Positions 18,692-25,919 of a DNA stretch of 64,000 nt are shown here, one piece after another. The stretch's first letter is position 1, and the number at the start of each line of letters is the position of its first letter. This DNA is from Nocardioides sp. 1609 (GTDB lineage: Bacteria; Actinomycetota; Actinomycetes; Propionibacteriales; Nocardioidaceae), in the NCBI RefSeq assembly GCF_004522105.1, contig NZ_SPUJ01000001.1, forward strand, positions 806,001 to 870,000, in the 5' to 3' direction. Made by a program: the position numbers and the translations under genes. Under the pieces are notes generated by a model. The model ran no database searches. It was not told the DNA's origin and was given only the letters and a program-made list of their open reading frames with translations.

Positions 18692-19039
18692 TCAACTGGG
18701 TCTGTCGGGCCTCCGAGGCGCTGGCCGTACGGCAGCGGACTCAGCTGAGTCGTCTACGAGCGGGGGGTACGGCTGCAACGTGACGAGAAGGTCGCTGACC
18801 GTCGTCTCAAGCGCCCAAGCCAGGTGAGACAATGTGCTCATTCGAGGATTGGCAGTTCGCCCGTTCGAACCACTGCCAGCCTCGAGGGCCGCGTAGTGAG
18901 CCCGCGTGATACCAGAGCATCGGGCCACCTCGGCTTGCGTCAGCGACCGGTCCGTTCTGAGACGCTGGAGATTCATGCCGAGGCTGATCGCGTTCTCGCT
19001 ACCTGCGCTGTTCGCACTCACTCGGCAATTGTCACTCAC
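18692..19039 (-). CDS. XRE-family transcriptional regulator
   Basis: A small helix-turn-helix protein. The HTH reads LQRLRTDRSLTQAEVARCSG, then ITRAHYAALEAGSG, with a Leu-rich helix after it (MSTLSHLAWALETTVSDLL). I prefer the GTG at 19039 (115 aa), which supplies helix 1 of the domain; ATG 18976 would cut it. The larger frame to 19210 is arginine-rich. It lies 177 bases downstream of another minus-strand XRE gene. It probably regulates genes within the island. Confidence 0.65.
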   Translation of the reverse strand: MSDNCRVSANSAGSENAISLGMNLQRLRTDRSLTQAEVARCSGITRAHYAALEAGSGSNGRTANPRMSTLSHLAWALETTVSDLLVTLQPYPPLVDDSAESAAVRPAPRRPDRPS

Positions 19040-19215
19040 TCGGACGTGGCGCAACGACCTCCCCCGCGATCGCGCCGCCTTCGACCTTGACCCCGAGTTT
19101 GAGAAGCAGAAGTCGTCGCAACCGTTGCTCCACTCACGACGTGGGCGGCTGGGGTGCCGAGCCCCTACAGACACCGGCGAGGGTCCAGTCGTGACACAGA
19201 CGTACCGCACACCCC

Positions 19216-19482
19216 TCAGCCCCGCTCGTCCGTCAGACCGAGCCCAACAACCAACGCGCCGGGATCAACCTCCAACGCGGCGGCAAGCCGCAGCAGACTA
19301 CGAAGTGTCACGTTTCCCTGCCCACGCTCCACACGCGACACGAAGGACCAGTGCAGCGCACTGCCCTCCGCCAGGCTCTCTAACGACTTGCCTTGGGCTT
19401 GGCGAGCAGCCCGGACACGGTCACCGAACTCTGCTCTTGCTATCTCGAACTGCGCATCGTCGGGTCGCTGTTGCGTGGACAT
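19216..19482 (-). CDS. XRE-family transcriptional regulator
   Basis: An 88-aa cro/CI-type DNA-binding protein that is almost entirely HTH: FGDRVRAARQAQGKSLESLA, then WSFVSRVERGQGNVTLRSLL, followed by AAALEVDPGALVVGL. The ATG at 19482 has little leader before a possible minus-10 box, hinting at a leaderless message. It is divergent from the lipoprotein gene at 19637, with about 150 bases between, and may control it and itself. Confidence 0.8.
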   Translation of the reverse strand: MSTQQRPDDAQFEIARAEFGDRVRAARQAQGKSLESLAEGSALHWSFVSRVERGQGNVTLRSLLRLAAALEVDPGALVVGLGLTDERG

Positions 19483-19636
19483 AGTAAGACCACACTTGGC
19501 TCAGCCGCATCCGACCAGAGCCTAAACCGCATAGCCCGGACACACTTAGCGTTATACGTCTAATCTGTGGTTGTGCGTCAGGTCCAGATCACCCTTCGTG
19601 GCCTCCGCGGCGCCGCCAACCGAAGGCTGGACTCTC

Positions 19637-20651
19637 ATGCACTCCTCCCCCACCCATTACGACTCCGCAGTGCCCACGCACAACACGGACGTCACCGCCG
19701 CCCCCGACCTCATGGTCGACAGGCCAACCCGAAGTACTCGCCCCAACCTGTTGGTGACCTGCGCGGCGACCTGCGTGGCACTGATGACTCTCAGCGCCTG
19801 CGGCGGCTCCGCCCCCAACGACACCGAGCCCGCCTTCATCAACTCAGCCGCCCGCATCGCAAGAGCCAACGACAGCGAACACACCCAACGACGACCTGGC
19901 CTCGGACATCGAACGAATCACCGGCGGCCGAACTTACGACCTCAACATCGACACACTTCCCGCACCTCCACCCGGATTCACCAGCACAGACGTCGAAGCA
20001 TTCGCTGACCGCGCTATCGACATCATCCGGCGGGGCATGTCGCCCGAAGCAAGCACCATGGCTCCACTCGACGCGTTCAACTACACCTTCTCGAACCAGT
20101 ACCGCGCCTCAACTCGCGCCGCGCGTATCGCCACCACGGCCGCCGTCGGTGACTTCGATTGGGAATGGGCGTGGGTGTCACTGCTCGAGCCGGTGCCAAC
20201 CAAGCAACCTGAGATCCTGGCTCTCCGCTGGCAAGTGCAAAGCACCCCCGGCGAGCTCGCCGACGGCGAACCTGCACCCCAAATCGGGGTCAGCCTCTCC
20301 GTCGCCATCAAACACGAAGCGAGAGACGATGCGCCCGACGCGACGAGCGGGACAGCTGACTCAGCATCGCGACCCATTGTCGTAGAACGCACCGTCGTCG
20401 TCCGAGGCTTCAAGCCCCAAGGTGGGCCCCAGTGGTGGCCGGCCATCGGCGTCCAGACGTCGATGTACTTCGGAGGCAAGTGCGCTCCCGTCAACGGGTC
20501 GATCCTGACCCCCAGCGCCGATCCCAAGATCGTGGCCGCCGACCTCCGGGCGTTCCGCAACTTCGTCAAGAGTCCCGAGGTGATCGATCCGTCCGCCAGA
20601 AGCAACGCCGAAGACGTCGCCGACTACGTCGACAAGTACTGCGACAACTAA
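19637..20651 (+). pseudogene. lipoprotein gene with a frameshift
   Basis: The 5' frame (ATG 19637, or ATG 19712) encodes a lipoprotein signal: TCAATCVALMTLSAC with lipobox LSAC at Cys 55. It reads NDTEPAFINSAARIARAN and then loses protein character. From about 19863 the next frame continues with NTPNDDLASDIERITGGRTY and stays open to 20651 (about 260 more residues, including FRNFVKSPEVIDPSARS and DYVDKYCDN). A single-base frameshift at about 19865-19900 joins them into a protein of about 335 residues. Otherwise the gene looks well kept, so a recent mutation or a sequencing error is likely. Family unknown. Confidence 0.6.
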
Positions 20652-20966
20652 GCTGCGGAGCAGAGAGCCGGCATGCACGTTGGCCGGCGCTCAACAGATC
20701 CAGCAGTTCGCTCGCAGCCTGTCGTACAGCAAGACCCGACACGAACCGGGAGCACTCGAACACGCAGCCTGCCGAACTCGCATCGGCGAACAAAGTTGGT
20801 CAACTATGCCCAGGGGTGACCGGCAGACAGAGCACGCCACCCCTGCGCCGCAACTCCTCACTACTGTCGGTGGGCGGTGCGAACGTAGCGGCCATGAAGT
20901 TGCCGAGCAGCGCAGTCTCAACGAGTCGGCAGCCGCACGCGCATAAAAGGACGTGTCACGCCAACG
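20652..20966. other. intergenic between convergent genes
   Basis: About 315 bases between the frameshifted lipoprotein gene and the convergent XRE gene. No convincing frame or strong hairpin seen. Confidence 0.35.
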
Positions 20967-21248
20967 TCATCGGGGCGACTGCGCCACGCGCGCCAACGCA
21001 TCGTCAGGCAGCTCGAGCGCCGCCCAGATGGCGCGGACAGTGAAAAGCCCAGGATTCGCCGTACGCCCATCCTCGATCTTGCGTAGCGCGCTCTGCGACA
21101 GATCCGTAAGCCTGACGAGCGCGTCGAGCGAGACACCACGTTCGTGGCGCATCCGGCGAACGTAGGCCCCGAGGGGTTCACCAGCATCAGCGTCGAAGAC
21201 CGAGCCCATGACGTGCGCCACCACCTCTCGTACGTCCACAGCGGACAT
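20967..21248 (-). CDS. XRE-family regulator, possible controller of the adjacent restriction operon
   Basis: A 93-aa HTH protein: LGAYVRRMRHERGVSLDALV, then RLTDLSQSALRKIEDGRTAN, and FTVRAIWAALELPDDAL. It is divergent from the five-gene methyltransferase/restriction operon that starts at 21344, with 95 bases between. A perfect inverted repeat (TGTCAC, 4-base spacer, GTGACA) begins 3 bases before its start codon. This is the arrangement of controller proteins that delay endonuclease expression until methylation is complete. The regulatory role is inferred from position; the HTH itself is clear. Confidence 0.78.
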   Translation of the reverse strand: MSAVDVREVVAHVMGSVFDADAGEPLGAYVRRMRHERGVSLDALVRLTDLSQSALRKIEDGRTANPGLFTVRAIWAALELPDDALARVAQSPR

Positions 21249-21250
21249 GT

Positions 21251-21266
21251 TGTCACTTTTGTGACA
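21251..21266. promoter_or_regulatory. inverted repeat at the divergent XRE/restriction-operon promoter
   Basis: TGTCAC and GTGACA form a perfect 6-bp inverted repeat with a TTTT spacer. A candidate minus-10 box (TACTAT, 21268-21273) lies alongside. The repeat sits immediately upstream of the XRE start codon and about 80 bases before the first methyltransferase gene. It is the best candidate operator for the XRE protein. Confidence 0.5.
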
Positions 21267-21343
21267 GTACTATTAGCACACAGAGTTCGTGCCGATACCT
21301 TTGGCATGGCCTCATCACGACGGCCCGAACCCGAGGAGGACCG

Positions 21344-22705
21344 ATGACGTACGACGCAGACACGCGGTTGCGCCTCGAGCCTTGGCGACCCGTCCAGTTC
21401 CTGGGCAGCAAACTCCGAAGCCTCGACCGAATCGCAGCCGCCATCACGACCACGACCGGCACCGAACCGCAAACCGTCTGGGAACCGTTCACCGGCTCAA
21501 GCGTGGTCGCACAACGTCTCGCCGGCGACGGGCACACCATGTGGTCGTGCGACGCGATGGCCTCAAGCGTGCAATTCGCGAGCGCGCTCCTCGGGTGCGG
21601 GCGCAACGCCGGCACCGCATCCGTGACGCAAGTCGTCAAAGACGTACGGCAGGCAGCTCACCTGGATGCGCCCTCTCCGTGGGATCCATGGCTTGCGGGG
21701 GAACAGTCCGCTCTCGCCAACCGGGACGGCTTCAGCCTCCTGAGAGAGAACACCCAGCTCCCCCAGCGATGGAAGAGCATCGAGGCAGACAGCCCGCTCG
21801 CGGGCCTCTTCGCCACGGTGGACACCGCCGCGACCGACGGGCAAGTCCTCGCCGAAGGACTCCTCAGTTCTACCTACGCAGGAACCTACTTCGGGCTCAC
21901 CCAAGCCGTTCACCTCGAACGGTTGCGCGGCGCAATCGACATCGTCACGCCGGCAAGTTCTCGAGCATCTGCATGGCAGAGGTCAGTCCTACTAACTGCT
22001 CTGTGTCACGCCGCGTCAGCGGCCGTCTTCTCCGCAGGCAAACACTTCGCGCAACCCCACCGGATCCGTGAAGGCAAGGACCTTGCCTTCCACGCGCGTC
22101 GCGCTCTCAGTGACCGTTCAGTAGACGTCGTCTCGACATTCGACGCAGCCGTCAAATCCATCGACCGCGTCGCAGCGTCCATGACTGAACACCATGACGC
22201 CACCCAGACACGCGTCGAGAATGTCACCGCAGAAACCCTGAAGGACCGACACGTGACAGCCGTGTACGCCGATCCTCCGTACACCTCGCAGCAGTACAGC
22301 CGGTTCTACCACGTTCCCGAGGTCATGGTCGCCGGAGTACCCGCAGACCTGCAACACGCTCGCGGTTCAGTAACACGCGGCCTGTACCCGACAGATCGTT
22401 ACCGATCGCCATTCTCGTCGCGGACTCAAGCCCCCGGCGCATTCGCACACTTGGCAAATACCTGCGCAAGCGCTGGGGCCCAACTCTATGTCTCATATTC
22501 GGGCACCCGATCCGCCGAGACCGGAAATGCGAGGGTCGTGTCGATGCCCGACCTTGTCTCCATCATCGGAGATGCTTACGGACAGCCGAACGTGACCATC
22601 CACGAGCTCGACCTCCGCTACCGCCAGTTCAACCACACCACATCGGGCATGTCCGGGCGTGACGACCCGGAGTACCTCATCATCGGGAGAGACCATGCTC
22701 GCTAG
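21344..22705 (+). CDS. DNA adenine methyltransferase, D12 class (first of pair)
   Basis: A 453-aa alpha-class (D12/Dam-like) N6-adenine methyltransferase. A strong ribosome site (GAGGAGG) precedes ATG 21344. The SAM site is in two parts: PVQFLGSKLRSLDRIAAAI (about 16-34) and VWEPFTGSSVVAQRLAGDGH (about 46-65). The catalytic DPPY is in VYADPPYTSQQYSRFYHVPE (about 306-325), followed by QLYVSYSGTRS, the usual strand after the catalytic region. About 240 residues between the SAM motif and DPPY hold the target-recognition domain. It is the first gene of an operon of five overlapping genes, paired with a second enzyme of the same class, as expected for an asymmetric recognition sequence. Confidence 0.85.
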   Translation: MTYDADTRLRLEPWRPVQFLGSKLRSLDRIAAAITTTTGTEPQTVWEPFTGSSVVAQRLAGDGHTMWSCDAMASSVQFASALLGCGRNAGTASVTQVVKDVRQAAHLDAPSPWDPWLAGEQSALANRDGFSLLRENTQLPQRWKSIEADSPLAGLFATVDTAATDGQVLAEGLLSSTYAGTYFGLTQAVHLERLRGAIDIVTPASSRASAWQRSVLLTALCHAASAAVFSAGKHFAQPHRIREGKDLAFHARRALSDRSVDVVSTFDAAVKSIDRVAASMTEHHDATQTRVENVTAETLKDRHVTAVYADPPYTSQQYSRFYHVPEVMVAGVPADLQHARGSVTRGLYPTDRYRSPFSSRTQAPGAFAHLANTCASAGAQLYVSYSGTRSAETGNARVVSMPDLVSIIGDAYGQPNVTIHELDLRYRQFNHTTSGMSGRDDPEYLIIGRDHAR

Positions 22706-24020
22706 ATATTTGGGCAACAAGACGGCGATCCTGACACCGCTCATGGACACCATCGCTAAGTACGCCGACCCCGGCGATCACGTGGTCGACGCGTTCTCAG
22801 GATCCCTTGCGGTATCGCTCGGCCTCAAGAACAGCGGATACCGTGTCACCGCCAACGACATTAACCTTTTCTCGGCCATCTTCGGTGACGCATACCTGAT
22901 CCCCGACGAACCGCCAATCACGCCGCTAGCCGACCTCATCCCTGACCGGACCGCAACAAGTACCCGCCCCGACCTTCGCCGCGAAGCCGAGGCCATCGTC
23001 GCTAACTTGGTAGGCGCACCCGGTTTCACATTCCTCAACAAACCAGTCTGGCGCGACCGGTATGTGGACTACGTCGCCGTCCTCACCCACCTACAAACCA
23101 TGACTGCAGATGACCTCGCCCCCGAACATCGTCGCAGCCACTTCTTCGACACCTACTGCGAAGAAGGAGCCAACGCAGCGTTCGTGAGCTCGCGCGGGAC
23201 CTCCGGACGACGACGCTTCCTCATCCCACTCAACGCCGAACGCCTCGACCTCGCTATCAACCAGGTCCGAGCATGGTTCCGCGACGACCTACTCGACACA
23301 CACCTCTACTCACTCCTCCTGGCTGGCCTCGTGCGCTCGATAGAAACGGTCTCAAACACCCAGGGCACATTTCATGACTTCATCCGCACAGGCTGGGATT
23401 CACGCTCACTTCGCCCCATCCAGTTCAAGCCACTTCCCCTAGACGACACGCTGGGCGGGCCCGGCGGCCACCGGGTAGGACGCGAACAGGACACGATCGA
23501 GTTCATCAGCGACGTCGACCACCACGCTGTCCTCTACCTAGATCCCCCTTACAACTTCCGCCAGTACACCGCCTACTACTTTCTCGCGAACGTCATCTGC
23601 AGGTACCCCACCATGCCTGACCCGGACGCCTACTTCGCCGACGTCCGGTACGTCCGGGGCCAAAACCCCGCCGACGACTTCACCTCGACTCTTTGCAAGC
23701 CGCGCCGCTTCATCGACGACATGACCACACTCATCGGCAGGTCGCGCAGCGACACCGTCGTCGTCAGCTACTACACGGGGCCCAACCACTGGGGTTCCTT
23801 CGACACCGACCCCACCAACGTGGGGCGCCAGCACCTGACAGACATGCTCACCGGGGACCTGTTCGAGTCAGGGACCCTAGAGGTCGTCGAGGTACCCCGC
23901 CGCAACTACGCCTCGTACGGCGGATTCAAGGCCCGTGATGTCACCGAACTACTCATGATCGCCCGAAGACGCGACACTGGACCCCATGGCTCCCACCCCA
24001 CCGAACCAGGCCCTCACTAG
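22695..24020 (+). CDS. DNA adenine methyltransferase, D12 class (second of pair)
   Basis: A 441-aa alpha-class adenine methyltransferase. ATG 22695 follows a GGGAGAG ribosome site and overlaps the end of the first methyltransferase gene by 11 bases; a 12-residue longer frame from 22659 is less likely. The SAM-binding parts are RYLGNKTAILTPLMD (about 4-18) and HVVDAFSGSLAVSLGL. The catalytic motif is VLYLDPPYNFRQYTAYYFLA (about 279-298), and TVVVSYYTGPNHW lies in the final part. It resembles its neighbour in layout but only distantly in sequence, so the two probably modify different strands or half-sites rather than being a recent duplication. Confidence 0.85.
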   Translation: MLARYLGNKTAILTPLMDTIAKYADPGDHVVDAFSGSLAVSLGLKNSGYRVTANDINLFSAIFGDAYLIPDEPPITPLADLIPDRTATSTRPDLRREAEAIVANLVGAPGFTFLNKPVWRDRYVDYVAVLTHLQTMTADDLAPEHRRSHFFDTYCEEGANAAFVSSRGTSGRRRFLIPLNAERLDLAINQVRAWFRDDLLDTHLYSLLLAGLVRSIETVSNTQGTFHDFIRTGWDSRSLRPIQFKPLPLDDTLGGPGGHRVGREQDTIEFISDVDHHAVLYLDPPYNFRQYTAYYFLANVICRYPTMPDPDAYFADVRYVRGQNPADDFTSTLCKPRRFIDDMTTLIGRSRSDTVVVSYYTGPNHWGSFDTDPTNVGRQHLTDMLTGDLFESGTLEVVEVPRRNYASYGGFKARDVTELLMIARRRDTGPHGSHPTEPGPH

Positions 24021-24768
24021 CGGCTTCCTCCCATGGCTCGGCGCCCGCACAAAGGGGCCTGACGCTCCCCTCGATCCGTGGGGGACGTCGCTACGTAACA
24101 CGAAGCGAACCGTCGCGTGGATGACTGCCATCCGCGACGGCCAGCCAATCCCCTTGGACGCCGACCGCTCGAAAGAGCAAGCAGTCATCGACATGAAAGC
24201 CCTAGCAGGGCTCGTGTCCGGCTACCACAACAACAACCTCGCCCTCACGCCCGTGGGCACCGTAGTCCTGCAAACCTGGCAAGACGAAGGCCTGGTCGGA
24301 GAATCGGACGGCGAAGAGGTAGCTCGATGCATTCACCTCATCCGCCACGTGTTCCTCCACGGAGTCGAGGCGACCGCAGCCCTCGGCTGCAACGTCGACT
24401 ACCGCGGCATGTACGCCCGTTGGATTCGTCTACGTCAACTACAACCACCCCACTACTGGTGGCAGAGCGTCGAACACGCCCAACTACCCAGTTACCTCGA
24501 CTGGACTGACCTCAACGGCTACAACCCGTGGTCCGAGCTCGTTGAAAAGACAAGCGGCGACGTCGGGACTGTCGCACAGTGGCAGAGCTGGGCCGGCAGC
24601 GTAGTACCCGAGGCTGCCGGGGTCACAGATCTGCTCGCTCGCATCCGCGGCAACCACCGACTCGGCGGCAGCAGAGACTTCCGCCAAGCCCTCGAGTGCA
24701 TCTACCTCGCGGAGTTCGACCCCGCCTCACTTTCAGACACGCTGACCCGATGGGGAGTCCCTACATGA
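23986..24768 (+). CDS. 260-aa protein of unknown function in the restriction operon
   Basis: A 260-aa soluble protein whose start overlaps the second methyltransferase gene by 35 bases and whose stop overlaps the next start (ATGA). Residues about 70-105 (KALAGLVSGYHNNNLALTPV, GTVVLQTWQDEGL) have the look of a winged-helix segment: a helix, a basic turn, then Leu-Thr-x-x-Gly. Several Trp-rich stretches follow (PPHYWWQSVEHAQLPSYLDW). I recognise no catalytic motif. Position between the methyltransferases and the McrB-like motor suggests a restriction subunit, perhaps for site recognition, like the third restriction gene of BsuMI. That assignment is inference. Confidence 0.7.
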   Translation: MAPTPPNQALTSGFLPWLGARTKGPDAPLDPWGTSLRNTKRTVAWMTAIRDGQPIPLDADRSKEQAVIDMKALAGLVSGYHNNNLALTPVGTVVLQTWQDEGLVGESDGEEVARCIHLIRHVFLHGVEATAALGCNVDYRGMYARWIRLRQLQPPHYWWQSVEHAQLPSYLDWTDLNGYNPWSELVEKTSGDVGTVAQWQSWAGSVVPEAAGVTDLLARIRGNHRLGGSRDFRQALECIYLAEFDPASLSDTLTRWGVPT

Positions 24769-25919
24769 GCTACACCAATCCCAACGCCCACCAGCTCATC
24801 ATCCGTGCAGCAGGCGGCGAAACGACCTACGCGTGGACCCGCGACCTCACCGACGATGTGCTGCCCAACATCGACGTAGATGACCTGCTACTTCGTGTAA
24901 ACACTGAACTTGCTTCGCACCACATCGTTTACCCGAACCAGGACGCGCTCGTACGGCGATGCTTGACGGGCCTACTGGTCGGACACGTCATTCTGCAAGG
25001 TCCGCCCGGCACCGGGAAAACCACGTTGGCACGTGCTTTGGCGAACGCGTTCGAGGTCCACCTGCACCCATCCACCGCGACAAGCGAATGGTCGCCTTTC
25101 CACGTCGTCGGCGGCCTCCGCCCCACGAACGACGGCGGACTCTCACCAGCACTCGGAGTTGTTCCGTACGCCGTCTTGAACTGCGCTGAACTGACCCGAG
25201 CCCACCTTGAAGGCACCACCGGATCAGCACCCGTCGGCACCTGGCTCCTCATCGACGAGTTCAATCGAGCCGACATCGACAAGGCCATCGGATCGCTGTA
25301 CACGCTGCTGTCTTCGTGTGAACCCGCTCACCTCCGAGACACCCCGATCGATCTCTGGTTCGAGGACAACGACCCAAACCGCCAGCTCTGGGTTCCTGCG
25401 AGGTTCCGCATCATTGGCACCATGAACGACCTGGACACCGGATACGTGTCGGGGATGTCGCAGGGTCTACGACGCCGGTTCCAGTTCATAACCGTGGGAG
25501 TCTCCGATGAGGGTGCAACCGATGCCGACCCCACTACCCAGGAGCTGCAGAGCGCGCTAGCTGGTGCTCGCGCAAGCCTCGAGAACACATACGCGATGAC
25601 CATCGCTGACTCCGCCGACCTCACCCAAGCACTCCAACGGCTGCAACGCGTGGTCGACGGACTCCGGCGCCCCAAGAGCGGTGTAGCCGGGTGGCCGGTG
25701 GGAACCGCCCAAATAGTCGACGTGCTTAAGTCGTACCTGCTCAGCGGGCCAGAAAACACCCATTCCCTGGACGAAGCCGTCACTCAACGACTAGTCGGCC
25801 AAATGACCATGATCAGCCAGGGCCAGTTCGAGACATTCCAGACGCTCCTGACAAGTGAGTCACTGACTCTCGCAGCGCAAGAATTAGCTCACCTCTTTCG
25901 GCCCTACGTGGTCACGTGA
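24765..25919 (+). CDS. McrB-like AAA+ NTPase of a restriction system
   Basis: A 384-aa AAA+ motor; ATG 24765 overlaps the preceding stop by 4 bases. Walker A GPPGTGKT is at 79-86 and Walker B WLLIDEFNRADID at about 160-172, with the Asn-Arg after the acidic pair as in McrB. The McrB signature region appears as IIGTMNDLD (about 216-224), in place of MNTADRS, followed by the arginine motif QGLRRRF (233-239). In McrBC and LlaJI such proteins form a hexameric, NTP-driven translocase that activates a McrC-type nuclease. Here the nuclease candidate is encoded immediately downstream, again with a 4-base overlap. No N-terminal modified-DNA-binding domain is obvious. Confidence 0.85.
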   Translation: MSYTNPNAHQLIIRAAGGETTYAWTRDLTDDVLPNIDVDDLLLRVNTELASHHIVYPNQDALVRRCLTGLLVGHVILQGPPGTGKTTLARALANAFEVHLHPSTATSEWSPFHVVGGLRPTNDGGLSPALGVVPYAVLNCAELTRAHLEGTTGSAPVGTWLLIDEFNRADIDKAIGSLYTLLSSCEPAHLRDTPIDLWFEDNDPNRQLWVPARFRIIGTMNDLDTGYVSGMSQGLRRRFQFITVGVSDEGATDADPTTQELQSALAGARASLENTYAMTIADSADLTQALQRLQRVVDGLRRPKSGVAGWPVGTAQIVDVLKSYLLSGPENTHSLDEAVTQRLVGQMTMISQGQFETFQTLLTSESLTLAAQELAHLFRPYVVT

